DNA of 64,000 nucleotides from Eubacterium sp. AF22-8LB (GTDB taxonomy: Bacteria > Bacillota_I > Bacilli_A > Erysipelotrichales > Erysipelotrichaceae). Made by a program: the position numbers and the translations under genes. Shown one piece after another: positions 1 to 8,400 of this stretch. The stretch lies in NCBI RefSeq assembly GCF_003458715.1, contig NZ_QRVI01000011.1, positions 14,327 through 78,326 on the forward strand, written 5' to 3'. Under the pieces are notes generated by a model. That model was not told the origin of the DNA and made no database searches. It saw nothing but the letters and a program-made list of their open reading frames with translations. Numbering within the stretch: the first letter of the stretch is position 1; each line of letters opens with the position of its first letter.

Positions 1-212
1 AAGAAAGAAAAATTATATATTCAACGCCAAAAGAATTCGATACAAGTTTATTAAAAGAAACCTGGATCGTACGAACCGATGTTTCTTTGGAAGACTACTA
101 TCCAATCCTAAAAAAAGAAGCAAATTATTACTGGATTGAAAACCAAGATATGTCAATCATTAAAAAAGTAAAAGAATTGGATCAACATAGCTTTATCGCA
201 TTATGGAGGTAA
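1..212 (+). CDS. 3' end of an unrecognised gene (partial)
   Basis: An open frame runs in from the left edge (first full codon at base 3) and stops at TAA 210-212, giving about 69 C-terminal residues ending in FIALWR. It is rich in Lys, Glu, Tyr and Trp and has no membrane segment. I do not recognise the family. The lysC ribosome binding site lies in its last codons, so the two genes are probably co-transcribed and translationally coupled. A role in amino-acid metabolism would be guesswork. Confidence 0.55.
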   Translation, partial: ERKIIYSTPKEFDTSLLKETWIVRTDVSLEDYYPILKKEANYYWIENQDMSIIKKVKELDQHSFIALWR

Positions 213-217
213 ATCAC

Positions 218-1534
218 ATGTTAAAAATCACAAAGTTTGGTGGTTCTAGCGTTGCCAACGCAGAACAATTTAAAAAAATCAAAAATATCATCGAACAAGA
301 CCCTACACGTAGATATATTGTAGTATCAGCTCCTGGAAAACGTTTTGCGGCCGACAACAAAATCACTGATCTACTTTATTTATTAGATGCGCACAGAAAA
401 TACCATGTAGACGCATCCGGCGTATTCAAACTCATTAAAAATCGATTTGTCGAAATCAAAAATGAACTTGGCTTAAAACAACCAATCGAAAAAGAGCTTG
501 ATGCATTTTACACCAATCTAAACCAAATGTCGCAAGCTGTAATCGTTAGTCGTGGTGAATACTTCTGTGCAAAATTGATGGCCGAATATCTAGGCTACGC
601 TTTCGTAGATGCCAAAGATATCATTCGCTTTAAACTAGACAAAACCATTGACTGGGAAGCAACTACGGCAAAGCTTCAAGCAAAACATGCACAATATGAA
701 CACTTTGTTTTCCCAGGATTCTATGGAACAAGTGCTAACGGACATATTCAAGTCTTCCCACGTGGTGGAGGCGATATCACAGGAGCCATTCTTGCGAAAT
801 GTCTTCATGCGGATGTCTATGAAAACTGGACCGATGTCTCTGGATTCTTAATGGCCGATCCAACAATCGTAAAAAATCCAAAAGGAATCACACACATCAC
901 GTATTCAGAGCTAAGAGAGCTTTCTTATATGGGTGCCAGTGTTCTTCATGAAGAGGCAATCTTCCCAGTTAAAGAAGCCAATATTCCAATCCACATTTTA
1001 AATACAAATCGTCCTCAAGATGCCGGAACCATCATTCAAGAACATTCAAAAATCAAGAGTGGATACCCAATTACAGGTATTGCCGGTAAAAAAGATTTCA
1101 TGTCAATTTACATCTATAAAAAGCACATGTCCAATGAAGTAGGTTACATACGTAAAGCCCTATCCATTTTAGAAAAATACCATATCAGTATCGAACACAT
1201 TCCTAGTGGTATCGATTCCTTTAACATTGTTGTAGAGAAAAAAGAAATTGAAGAAAGTCTATATGAAATCTTAGCTCATTTCAAAGATGAACTTAAACCA
1301 GACAAACTTAGTGTTCAAGATGACTTAGCTTTAATTTCTACCGTTGGTAAAAACATGACAGATAAACCAGGTACAAGTGGAAAATTATTTGGTGCCTTAG
1401 GTAAAAACAATATCAACATTGTTATGATTGCCCAAGGTAGTGATGAAATCAACATTACTGTAGGTGTAAAGAAAAAGGATTTCACTAAAACCGTTCAAGT
1501 AATTTATGATACTTTTGTAGGAGGAAACGAATAA
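218..1534 (+). CDS. lysC: Aspartate kinase
   Basis: Phosphorylates aspartate, the first step toward lysine, threonine, methionine and diaminopimelate. The 438-residue protein opens with the kinase signature KFGGSS (residues 6-11) and has a conserved FPRGGGDITGA segment near residue 183. Two ACT regulatory domains fill the C-terminal third, with SGIDSFNIVVEKKE and GKNNINIVMIAQGS. I chose the ATG at 218 over the in-frame ATG at 203 because GGAGG at 205-209 sits 8 bases before it; 203 lies upstream of that site. The stop codon overlaps the asd start by one base. The ACT domains predict feedback control by an end-product amino acid; which one cannot be read from sequence. Confidence 0.92.
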   Translation: MLKITKFGGSSVANAEQFKKIKNIIEQDPTRRYIVVSAPGKRFAADNKITDLLYLLDAHRKYHVDASGVFKLIKNRFVEIKNELGLKQPIEKELDAFYTNLNQMSQAVIVSRGEYFCAKLMAEYLGYAFVDAKDIIRFKLDKTIDWEATTAKLQAKHAQYEHFVFPGFYGTSANGHIQVFPRGGGDITGAILAKCLHADVYENWTDVSGFLMADPTIVKNPKGITHITYSELRELSYMGASVLHEEAIFPVKEANIPIHILNTNRPQDAGTIIQEHSKIKSGYPITGIAGKKDFMSIYIYKKHMSNEVGYIRKALSILEKYHISIEHIPSGIDSFNIVVEKKEIEESLYEILAHFKDELKPDKLSVQDDLALISTVGKNMTDKPGTSGKLFGALGKNNINIVMIAQGSDEINITVGVKKKDFTKTVQVIYDTFVGGNE

Positions 1535-2517
1535 TGACAACAATCGCAATTGCAGGTGCTACTGGTGCTGTAGGACAACAAATGTTAGAATGCTTAAAAG
1601 AAAGAAACATTCAGGCCAATCTTAAATTATTGGCAAGTGCACGCTCTAAAGGAAAAGAAATAGATGGACACATTGTTGAAGAACTAACGAAAGAAAGTTT
1701 TCAAGATGTTGATTATGTTTTAGGTGCCACAGGAAATGACATCACAAAAATGTGGATGCCATGGGCCAAAGAAGCTGGATGTGTCGTTGTCGATAATTCA
1801 AGTGCATTCCGTTTAGACAAGGATGTTCCACTTGTAATTCCTGAAGTCAATAAAGAAGATATCAATAATCATCAAGGCCTAATTGCCAACCCAAACTGTG
1901 CAACAATCATTGCCCTAGTCGCATTAAATGCTTTACACAAAAAATACCACATCAAACGCATGATTGTTACTACTTTCCAAGCTGTTTCCGGAGCTGGTGT
2001 TCAAGGTATTGAAGATCTTAAAAATCAAATCGAAGACGAAAAAATCCCATCTAAAGCATTTCCTTATCAAATCGCATTTAATTTAATTCCTCAAATTGGA
2101 GATTTTGATGATTTAGGTATTTCAAAAGAAGAATGGAAGATGCAAAATGAAGCTAGAAAAATGTGGCATGACGAGGAATTGAAAGTAAATTGTACATGCG
2201 TACGTGTACCTATTTGGCGTTCCCATTCAGAAAGCATCACAATCGAATGTAAGAATGAAGTTGATGTGAATGAAGCAAGAAAATTATTAAGTCATGCTGA
2301 TGGCGTATTATTAAAGGATGATCCAAAAAACCAAATCTATCCAATGCCAAAGGATACGACAAATCAAGATTTAGTCTATGTTGGAAGAATCCGTAAGGAT
2401 ATCACAGATGAAACCAACCACACATTATCCTTATTCTGTTGTGGAGACCAAATTCGTAAGGGTGCCGCTACAAATGCAGTTCAAATTCTTGAAGAATTAT
2501 TAAAGGCAAACGATTAA
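1534..2517 (+). CDS. asd: Aspartate-semialdehyde dehydrogenase
   Basis: Reduces aspartyl phosphate to aspartate semialdehyde with NADPH, directly after LysC. The 327 residues start with the nucleotide-binding loop GATGAVGQQ (8-16). The catalytic cysteine is Cys122 in NPNCATI, and the substrate-binding region includes VSGAGVQGIEDL. Length is normal for the family. The start overlaps the lysC stop (TAATG), so translation is coupled, and GGAGG lies in the lysC end. A hairpin terminator overlaps the 3' end. The two genes make a minimal common-pathway unit, with no dapA or hom beside them in this window. Confidence 0.93.
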   Translation: MTTIAIAGATGAVGQQMLECLKERNIQANLKLLASARSKGKEIDGHIVEELTKESFQDVDYVLGATGNDITKMWMPWAKEAGCVVVDNSSAFRLDKDVPLVIPEVNKEDINNHQGLIANPNCATIIALVALNALHKKYHIKRMIVTTFQAVSGAGVQGIEDLKNQIEDEKIPSKAFPYQIAFNLIPQIGDFDDLGISKEEWKMQNEARKMWHDEELKVNCTCVRVPIWRSHSESITIECKNEVDVNEARKLLSHADGVLLKDDPKNQIYPMPKDTTNQDLVYVGRIRKDITDETNHTLSLFCCGDQIRKGAATNAVQILEELLKAND

Positions 2518-2536
2518 TTCGCTTGCCTGTTTTTTT
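2504..2536 (+). terminator. Terminator of lysC-asd
   Basis: The arms AGGCAAACG and CGCTTGCCT pair with one mismatch across ATTAATT and are followed by GTTTTTTT. The left arm lies in the last codons of asd. The stop codon of the convergent downstream gene lies at the far edge. Confidence 0.7.
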
Positions 2537-3263
2537 AATTTACCTCGATATCACCACTTGTCGTATTCAATTTCAACGTTGCATTGCTTGTTCCTAACAC
2601 TCTATTAACAGAACCTGTAAATTCTTCTTCACCAATTTCAATATCTCCAGATGTAGTAGAAGCACTAATTGATACATTATTAATATGTTCTACACTCAAA
2701 TCTCCTGAAGTCGTTTCCAAGATATTATCCCCTGTCAATTGACCATCAAATTCTACATCTCCACTGGTGCTGATGAAGTTGCAGTTATTTAAACTTGAAT
2801 TTTCAATTGAAATATCACCAGATACACTAGTCACTCTAGAATCCTTTAATGTCACATTTTGAATTTCAACATCACCCGCAACAAGATTACCATTCACAAC
2901 TAAAGAATCATTTGTTGTATAAATAATCACTTCATTATCATCATGACCTACAAAATGTTTATCCGATATTATTTCTTTTACAGTTAAAACACCATCCTCA
3001 ACAGAATAATCCAGCTTTTGTTTCTTCGAATCCTGCAAACGATAAGAAATCGCATTCTCACTAGCTTTTTCAATTTTAACATCCATACTTGTCAAATCTA
3101 GATTTATTGAAGTAAAATTGTCTATTTTCTCAGAATTTAAAGGTTCTTTCACAATTGACGTTTCTTCAATATTCACATTAGTAATTAAATGAATTGCTAG
3201 AAAACTACCTCCTACAATACAAACAAGAATAAAAATAAACAATAAAATGAATCCCTTTTTCAT
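2535..3263 (-). CDS. DUF4097-type beta-repeat surface protein
   Basis: A 242-residue protein with an N-terminal hydrophobic segment (about residues 4-27) that acts as a signal anchor, followed by an extracellular region. The C-terminal half repeats a strand-turn unit built on TSGDI/VSGDI/TSGDV at roughly 20-residue intervals, as in the DUF4097 (putative adhesin) family of right-handed beta repeats. The terminal residues repeat TSGDIEVN. The function of DUF4097 proteins is poorly known; some sit in envelope-stress operons, but no such partner is adjacent here. It has its own AGGTGAT ribosome binding site and is convergent with asd. Confidence 0.7.
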   Translation of the reverse strand: MKKGFILLFIFILVCIVGGSFLAIHLITNVNIEETSIVKEPLNSEKIDNFTSINLDLTSMDVKIEKASENAISYRLQDSKKQKLDYSVEDGVLTVKEIISDKHFVGHDDNEVIIYTTNDSLVVNGNLVAGDVEIQNVTLKDSRVTSVSGDISIENSSLNNCNFISTSGDVEFDGQLTGDNILETTSGDLSVEHINNVSISASTTSGDIEIGEEEFTGSVNRVLGTSNATLKLNTTSGDIEVN

Positions 3264-3277
3264 CAGATCACCTCTTT

Positions 3278-3318
3278 CACTACTAGTTTATCACCACTAC
3301 TGTGTTTTGTATAGTAGT
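3278..3318 (-). promoter_or_regulatory. Repeated CACTACT / AGTAGT elements upstream of the DUF4097 gene
   Basis: CACTACT occurs at 3278-3284 and 3295-3301 (17 bases apart), and the inverse AGTAGT at 3313-3318. Spacing of about 1.5-2 turns of DNA is compatible with an operator for a dimeric regulator such as a GntR/YtrA-type protein. No regulator gene is adjacent, and I could not fix a convincing -35/-10 pair. Confidence 0.3.
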
Positions 3319-3324
3319 ATGCTC

Positions 3325-3355
3325 AAAAAATAAGAAGAATCACTTTTTGATTCTT
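3325..3355 (-). terminator. Terminator of the HD-domain gene
   Basis: On the minus strand AAGAATCA and TGATTCTT pair across AAAAG and are followed by CTTATTTTTTG. The stem starts inside the last codons of the HD-domain gene. Confidence 0.75.
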
Positions 3356-3927
3356 CTCTTCTCAACATTTGGCAAAATAAAATGTTCATACATATACTTC
3401 CATAACACTTCACTACCCTCATGTGTCCTTTCATTACGCTTCAATATCTTATCTAGATGCACATCATTTTCAACCCACATTCTTCCATCGGTTGCCGCAT
3501 TCAACATAACCGGTTGAAAATTGTCCATCACCCTGGCAAATTTAGCTTCAGGTGTTTTTCTTTCTTCAAATTCATTCCACAAGTCAAACACTTTCTTAGC
3601 CTGATCTTCTGGCAATAAATTAAAAATGCGATTCGCCGCTAAATTCTCTCTTTCACTTTGTGTTTTTAACCCTTGATCATCATATGCGTACGTATCTCCT
3701 GCATCAATTTCCACAAGATCATGAATCAACAGCATCGAAATGGTTTTTAACACATCAATTTTTTCATTCGCATATTCACTCAACAACAAAGTCATAATAG
3801 CCATATGCCAGGCATGTTGTGCGTCATCCTCAAAATCTTTTCCATTGCTTTGAAGTGTTTTTCTTTTAATCTGTTTCTCTTTATCAATTTCCAAAATAAA
3901 TTGCATCTGTTGTTCAATTCGTTCCAT
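3340..3927 (-). CDS. HD-domain 5'-nucleotidase-like phosphohydrolase (YfbR/HDDC2 type)
   Basis: A 195-residue metal-dependent phosphohydrolase. The HD signature is visible as HAWHMA, then IHDLVEIDAGDT about 25 residues later, and a late Asp in FARVMDNFQP. These match the YfbR/HDDC2 group, which removes phosphate from deoxynucleoside 5'-monophosphates. I chose the ATG at 3927 (MERIEQQ); the in-frame GTG 45 bases upstream would start inside the leader terminator. The gene follows a promoter and a structured, terminator-containing leader with nothing else between, so its expression is probably set by transcription attenuation. That suggests a metabolite, perhaps a nucleotide, as signal, but this is inference. 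Confidence 0.8.
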   Translation of the reverse strand: MERIEQQMQFILEIDKEKQIKRKTLQSNGKDFEDDAQHAWHMAIMTLLLSEYANEKIDVLKTISMLLIHDLVEIDAGDTYAYDDQGLKTQSERENLAANRIFNLLPEDQAKKVFDLWNEFEERKTPEAKFARVMDNFQPVMLNAATDGRMWVENDVHLDKILKRNERTHEGSEVLWKYMYEHFILPNVEKRRIKK

Positions 3928-3954
3928 AATATCACCCAAAACATTGTAACATAC

Positions 3955-4079
3955 AAAAAGGCCCGGATTCACTCAGGCCTAATCTATTACGTCAACTTCG
4001 AAATCATCAGTGAACTTGAGGAAGGAGCAAAATTGGATTTCTATTGACGCAAAATTTCTTAAAACTTCCTTTCGAAGCC
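3955..4079 (-). promoter_or_regulatory. Candidate riboswitch-like leader: pseudoknot followed by an intrinsic terminator
   Basis: The RNA begins near 4079 and reads toward 3927. Its first arm CUUCGAAA (4077-4070) pairs perfectly with UUUCGAAG (4003-3996). The adjoining GGAAG (4069-4065) pairs with CUUCC (4024-4020). CGUCAA in the enclosed loop (4049-4044) pairs with UUGACG (3995-3990), which directly follows the first helix, making a pseudoknot. A terminator follows: AGGCCUG and CGGGCCU pair, then UUUUU (3980-3955). UUCACU (4014-4009) can pair with AGUGAA in the terminator loop (3973-3968), a possible switch. I could not match this layout to preQ1, SAM, fluoride, ZTP, guanidine, TPP or yybP-ykoY elements. 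No covariation could be tested. Confidence 0.55.
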
Positions 4080-4085
4080 AATCAA

Positions 4086-4114
4086 ATTATATCATCATTT
4101 ACAAGTGCTTTCAA
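4086..4114 (-). promoter_or_regulatory. Promoter of the HD-gene leader
   Basis: On the minus strand TTGAAA (4114-4109) and TATAAT (4091-4086) are separated by exactly 17 bases. Predicted transcription start is near 4079, directly before the first helix of the structured leader. Confidence 0.75.
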
Positions 4115-4138
4115 TATAATTGTAAATATTTTACATTT

Positions 4139-4444
4139 TCATGAAAGTTTAAATGAATATACCAATAAACAGGCCACTACACTCGATAAAACCACGCCAA
4201 TTACGGGAACCTTTTTTAAGGCTGTCACACTCGCAACAATACCAGCAATAATGCCAATACACATATTGTCATCTACATATAATATGGCCGGAAAAATCAA
4301 GGATGCCATCGCCGTATAAGGAATCAGCTGTAAGAAAGTGGCAAATCTTCCTGACACCTGAATTTTATCCATAAATAATGCCGGTAACATTCTAGGTATA
4401 TATGTTGATAAACATAAAAATAGAATCAGCATTACAAACTTCAT
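4139..4444 (-). CDS. azlD: AzlD-type branched-chain amino acid export subunit
   Basis: The small membrane partner of AzlC; together they export branched-chain amino acids or their analogues. The 101-residue protein has three to four hydrophobic segments and the AzlD-like motif TYIPRMLPALF near residue 14. The ATG at 4444 is preceded by AAAGGAGG and overlaps the azlC stop as ATGA. A longer reading starting at 4546 lies inside azlC and is rejected. AzlD looks intact, but its partner gene carries a frameshift, so the exporter may not be functional. Confidence 0.82.
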   Translation of the reverse strand: MKFVMLILFLCLSTYIPRMLPALFMDKIQVSGRFATFLQLIPYTAMASLIFPAILYVDDNMCIGIIAGIVASVTALKKVPVIGVVLSSVVACLLVYSFKLS

Positions 4445-5128
4445 TGTAAGTCCTCCTTTGAAATGATAAACATTCCAATTAATGCACAACCAAGTGTGGA
4501 TATCAATATAGATAGAGAACTCGACAAGAATTGATTTAATCCCCAATTCACAACCATAGTCAGAACAACTACATAAAACAAGCGAATGGATTTCTTCATA
4601 TTTGGCACTAACAAGCCAATAAACATTGCATATAAAGAAACACCTAAACTTTTAGATACAATACTTGGTAATATACTTGAAAATAAGATACCTAATGCAG
4701 AACCTACATTCCATGATAAGTATGAAAACAGTGCGAGTCCTGCAATAAAAAGCAGGCATCAGTTTATTGATCTTTTTATCTGTCATCCCCATCGCAAATA
4801 CTTCATCTGTAATCCCAAAAGATAAAAGCAAACGTATTGGTAAGCTTGTCTTCTCCATTTTTTCCATAATACATGTACTCATAATAATATGACGTAAATT
4901 TAAAATAAAAACGGTTAATACAATCGTAATATAAGCCGTATTTTGAGCTAACATCGTCACAGCAGCCATTTGTCCTGCCCCAGTATACACAAATAATGAA
5001 AAGCTTAATGCCTTAAAAAATGTCAATCCCGTCGCTTTTGCCATCATACCATAAGCAATTCCAACAGGAATGTATCCTAAAATAATCGGGGTTGCTGCCT
5101 TGGCTCCTTCTACAAAATCTTTCTTCAT
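4441..5128 (-). pseudogene. azlC: AzlC-type branched-chain amino acid permease, frameshifted
   Basis: The N-terminal two thirds (start at 5128, MKKDFVEGAKAATPIILGYI) is a typical AzlC permease. The frame breaks at a run of five A (five T on the coding strand) at 4747-4751. Past this point the frame from the start gives a nonsense tail ending in YITKYCI at 4652. Moving one base restores AGLALFSYLSWNVGSALGIL and the C-terminal MFIGLLVPNMKKS, which ends with TGA at 4441-4443 overlapping azlD. The joined length of about 229 residues is normal. One extra T in the run explains everything: a real mutation, a phase-variable run or a sequencing error. Confidence 0.82.
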
Positions 5129-5139
5129 AACCTTTACCT

Positions 5140-5169
5140 AAAGAAAAAAGAAACAGTATAAACTATTTC
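5140..5169 (-). terminator. Terminator of the small membrane protein gene
   Basis: On the minus strand GAAATAG and CTGTTTC (one G-T wobble) pair across TTTATA and are followed by TTTTTTC. The arm overlaps the TAG stop. It separates this gene from azlC. Confidence 0.6.
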
Positions 5170-5408
5170 TCTTCTTTCTTCTTCTTAAACATTTCACTAA
5201 ATACGCCAAGCGCATAAAAAAGCACACTAAAACATATTGATTGATAACAAGTTGTGATCATATACATAATCAAGTTCAATACATTTAAATTTGTACTGTA
5301 ATATGAAACAAATGTATTATATGCCTGCAAAGCCGCATAACATGTATAAGCCAATGATAAAACGGCAAAGACATATAATAGAATTGTTAATGCATTTTTA
5401 TTCTTCAT
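5163..5408 (-). CDS. Small two-helix membrane protein of unknown function
   Basis: An 81-residue protein with two hydrophobic segments (about residues 7-28 and 42-66) and a very basic/acidic tail, FKKKKEEK. AAAGGGGG precedes the ATG by 7 bases, which supports translation. It has its own terminator. I do not recognise a family. A small integral membrane protein with a cytoplasmic charged tail is all the sequence shows. Confidence 0.6.
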   Translation of the reverse strand: MKNKNALTILLYVFAVLSLAYTCYAALQAYNTFVSYYSTNLNVLNLIMYMITTCYQSICFSVLFYALGVFSEMFKKKKEEK

Positions 5409-5487
5409 TTGAAATACCCCCTTTAAATAATGACATAATTAAACCACTATTTTAAGATTTATACAAATTGAATTCTTTCAGACTATT

Positions 5488-6504
5488 TTAAGCAAATGCC
5501 TCATACGTATCATCATCTTCACAAACAATTTGAATTACACGCTTTCCATCTACTACTGTTGACACAATTTTATTTGGATATTCTAACGCATCCGAACGAA
5601 TCGTCAATTCAATCCCTTGCGAAAGTTGGAATTTCTTTGTTCGTTTATTATTCAAGCTTTCGGGAATCACCTTAAACTCTGTATCAAAATTTTTACGTTC
5701 AGGAAGAGCCATCAAGCAATCTTTGATCACATCCTTCTCGATTTCTTCTTCACTAAAGGAATACGAATCAATCAAATTATCAATACACTGACTATAGTTC
5801 AATTGTTGAGGCGTATTCATGACATTCTGTAGTTCACTCGATAGCTTCACATAATCCTTTTTAGACACAGGTTCTACTGCACTTTTCAATTCATTATCAA
5901 TTGCCTTAAATGCAGAGTATGTATTCTTTGCATCATCCCTAGCTTCTTCCAATTCCAAAAAAGAAACCGTCCAATATTTAGCCATCGTATCCGAATATAC
6001 CTTAATATCTTTGAATACTATATGTGAGTTAATTTCATACATAGAAAATACAGCTGATTTCCACAATGATTTCTTATCACCTGAAAAGCCATACTTTTTC
6101 GACAGATCATTTCCATCATACCATTTAGAATGCTCTACTTTAGCAACCACATATAAAAGCTCATCACTGCTATTTTGGACTAAAACCTGAATCAAGCTTC
6201 CCTTTTTTACATTAGAGCCCATACGATAAATTTTTGCCTGCGCTAGTTTCTCACTTGTTAATAACTTATCCGCAATACTATCCGTAAGTACTTCACATTT
6301 ATCTTGATTTAATGCCATCTGACGAATACACGAAACCACCTGTGTCTGCTCATCATGAATCGTATATATTTTATTTTTTTCATTTGCGTTCGCATACTCA
6401 ATATATTCTTTCACAAAGACCTGAAATTCTTCTGGCATCTCTTTTCTTTGCACCGTATCATTATCTAAATCCAAAATATGGAAGGATGTATATAAAATTG
6501 TCAT
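5488..6504 (-). CDS. Possible nucleoid-associated protein (NdpA/YejK-like)
   Basis: A soluble 338-residue protein with no signal peptide. The segment VVAKVEHSKWYDGNDLSKKYG near residue 120 and the C-terminal beta-rich part (GIELTIRSDAL, KRVIQIVCEDDD) resemble the 37-kDa nucleoid-associated NdpA/YejK family, as does the length, but the match is from memory and weak. AAGGAGC precedes the ATG. It is divergent from the CobW-type gene, with only 58 bases between the starts, so their promoters must overlap. If the family call fails it remains a conserved hypothetical protein. Confidence 0.5.
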   Translation of the reverse strand: MTILYTSFHILDLDNDTVQRKEMPEEFQVFVKEYIEYANANEKNKIYTIHDEQTQVVSCIRQMALNQDKCEVLTDSIADKLLTSEKLAQAKIYRMGSNVKKGSLIQVLVQNSSDELLYVVAKVEHSKWYDGNDLSKKYGFSGDKKSLWKSAVFSMYEINSHIVFKDIKVYSDTMAKYWTVSFLELEEARDDAKNTYSAFKAIDNELKSAVEPVSKKDYVKLSSELQNVMNTPQQLNYSQCIDNLIDSYSFSEEEIEKDVIKDCLMALPERKNFDTEFKVIPESLNNKRTKKFQLSQGIELTIRSDALEYPNKIVSTVVDGKRVIQIVCEDDDTYEAFA

Positions 6505-6562
6505 AAAAATTTGCTCCTTTTTATTCGCAAATATTATACAATAAGTAAAGGAGGTTTTGAAA

Positions 6563-7693
6563 ATGAAAAGAAAATCGATACCTATTTTATTATTAACTGG
6601 CTATTTAGGAGCTGGTAAAACCACTTTATTGAATCACATTCTTAAAAATCAAGAAGGATACAAAGTCGCAATTATTGTCAATGATATTGGAGAAATCAAT
6701 GTAGATCAAAAACTAATTGACAAAAATGCACAAATCCAAAAAGAAGATACAGATGTAGTTGGACTTACAAACGGATGTATTTGTTGCACACTCAAACTAG
6801 ATCTTTTGCAGCAGCTATCTGCTTTAGCTTCATCCAACAAATTTGATTATATCATTATCGAAGCTAGTGGCATTTGCGAACCCATCCCCATTGCCCAAAC
6901 CATTACAGCTGCCAATGAAACACTTTATTCAAGAGGATTACCTGAATTATTTCACTTAGATAACATCATCTGTGTAGCCGATGCAGCCAGATTATCCAAT
7001 GAATTCAATTGCGGAAAACATTTATTAGAACCAGTTGAAGATGAAGATTCTTTAGATTCTTTATTGATGCAACAATTGGAATTCTGTAATACCGTGATTT
7101 TAAATAAGTCTGAAACAGTCAATGAAGAAGAAAAAAACGAGATTAAAGCCGTCATTCACAAGCTATGTAAAGAAGCTGGAATTATTGAAGCTAGCTTTGG
7201 CCAGGTCAATCTAGAAGAGCTTTTAAACACACATAACTTTGATTATGAAAAAGCCCAAAACAACATTGGATGGATTCACGAAATTGAAGAACATGAACAC
7301 CACCATGATCATGAGCATGAAGGAGAGGCCTTAGAATACGGCATTTCTACTTTTGTATGGCAAACAAGAAAACCATTGGATTTAAAGAAATTCACAAATC
7401 TATTAAACAACTATCCAAATGTTATTCGTACCAAAGGCTATGTATGGTTTGATAACCAGCCTGATTCTGCTTATTTATTTGAACAAGCTGGTAAATTAAA
7501 TTCACTTTCAGAAGACTCATTATGGATCGCATCAGCTCCAAAACAAGATCAAATTGATTTATTAAAAGCCAATCCACAATTAGCTCAAAACTGGGATGAA
7601 GAGTATGGAGATCGAATCAATCAATTAGTCTTTATTGGAAAGAATATGGATGAAGAACAAATAAAAAGACAGTTCAATGACTGTCTTGCTTAG
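6563..7693 (+). CDS. CobW/YjiA/YciC-family GTP-binding metallochaperone
   Basis: A G3E-class GTPase that loads metal onto, or handles metal for, client enzymes. The 376 residues contain the P-loop GYLGAGKTTLLNH (about 12-24), the family metal site NGCICCTLKLDL (CxCC, about residue 72), a VLNKSE guanine-specificity motif, and a His-rich metal-binding stretch EEHEHHHDHEHE near residue 249. A C-terminal CobW_C domain follows. AAAGGAGG at 6548-6555 selects the ATG at 6563. Such proteins are often Zur-regulated zinc chaperones in low-GC bacteria, but I see no convincing Zur box upstream. The client is unknown. Confidence 0.85.
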   Translation: MKRKSIPILLLTGYLGAGKTTLLNHILKNQEGYKVAIIVNDIGEINVDQKLIDKNAQIQKEDTDVVGLTNGCICCTLKLDLLQQLSALASSNKFDYIIIEASGICEPIPIAQTITAANETLYSRGLPELFHLDNIICVADAARLSNEFNCGKHLLEPVEDEDSLDSLLMQQLEFCNTVILNKSETVNEEEKNEIKAVIHKLCKEAGIIEASFGQVNLEELLNTHNFDYEKAQNNIGWIHEIEEHEHHHDHEHEGEALEYGISTFVWQTRKPLDLKKFTNLLNNYPNVIRTKGYVWFDNQPDSAYLFEQAGKLNSLSEDSLWIASAPKQDQIDLLKANPQLAQNWDEEYGDRINQLVFIGKNMDEEQIKRQFNDCLA

Positions 7694-7717
7694 GAGAAGA
7701 AATTCTCCTATTTTTTT
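7692..7717 (+). terminator. Terminator of the CobW-type gene
   Basis: AGGAGAA and TTCTCCT pair across GAAA (7692-7709) and are followed by ATTTTTTT. The stem overlaps the stop codon. Confidence 0.85.
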
Positions 7718-8400
7718 ATTAACTTTGAAAAGTTTTGATCTAAAATACTCTCTACTTCTGAATGTGTTTTATTCTTTAACTGAGCAACCTGAGTAATTTC
7801 ATTTTTTAAAGCCGCTATATAATTATCACTATCAATAGCCCACTTTACAGCTTCAATACCATCGGATTCCATTAATAATTTATCAATAGAGACTTGTTTT
7901 ACCAAATGAGTTACTTCCTCTTCTTTTCCAATGGAAGGACCAATCGTAAAATAAGATACCACTTCATCATATTCTTTGACATAATCCATACATCCATACC
8001 AATGTACAACATATGTATTTGGATATTTACGAATCAAATCCAGTATTGTTTTTTCCTGTCCTTTTGTATGTAAAATGACAGGCTTATCCCACTCTTTCGC
8101 AAGCTGAAGCTGTTTTTCAAACACTTCTTTTTGAATTTCTAAATTCACATCACACCAGACACTATCCATGCCAATTTCACCAATAATCGATGCTTGTTTT
8201 AATAGTGGAAGCATCGATTCTAATGTATCTAAGTTTGCATTCCAAGGATGTACGCCACAAGAATAAAATAAGTTATGTCGATTTACTATTTCATATTCTT
8301 CTTTGTTTGCGACATTACAGATACCATAAATTCCATATTCGTTCTGTAACTGATTTATTTCTTTTGAATAATGATAATGTGCATCATGCATGATTTTCAC
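7708..8400 (-). CDS. TatD-family metal-dependent hydrolase
   Basis: A 230-residue TIM-barrel hydrolase of the TatD group. The metal ligands are visible in order: DAHYHY (residues 6-11), GEIGMD, ILHTKG, VVHWYG and MESDG. TatD proteins are 3'-5' DNases or related phosphodiesterases. At 230 residues it is slightly short. Its start overlaps the end of the ABC ATPase gene by 17 bases, so it is the last gene of the TPP-controlled transporter operon. A role in handling the imported pyrimidine or thiamine fragments would be a new function for this family and is only inference. Confidence 0.75.
   Translation of the reverse strand: MKIMHDAHYHYSKEINQLQNEYGIYGICNVANKEEYEIVNRHNLFYSCGVHPWNANLDTLESMLPLLKQASIIGEIGMDSVWCDVNLEIQKEVFEKQLQLAKEWDKPVILHTKGQEKTILDLIRKYPNTYVVHWYGCMDYVKEYDEVVSYFTIGPSIGKEEEVTHLVKQVSIDKLLMESDGIEAVKWAIDSDNYIAALKNEITQVAQLKNKTHSEVESILDQNFSKLIKK

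Noticed and set aside
3928..3972. Longer start of the HD gene at 3972
   Set aside because: Would begin with GTG inside the leader terminator hairpin; ATG 3927 fits the family N terminus.
4441..4626. Separate 61-codon membrane protein gene
   Set aside because: It is the frameshifted 3' third of azlC, as shown by conserved continuation in the shifted frame.
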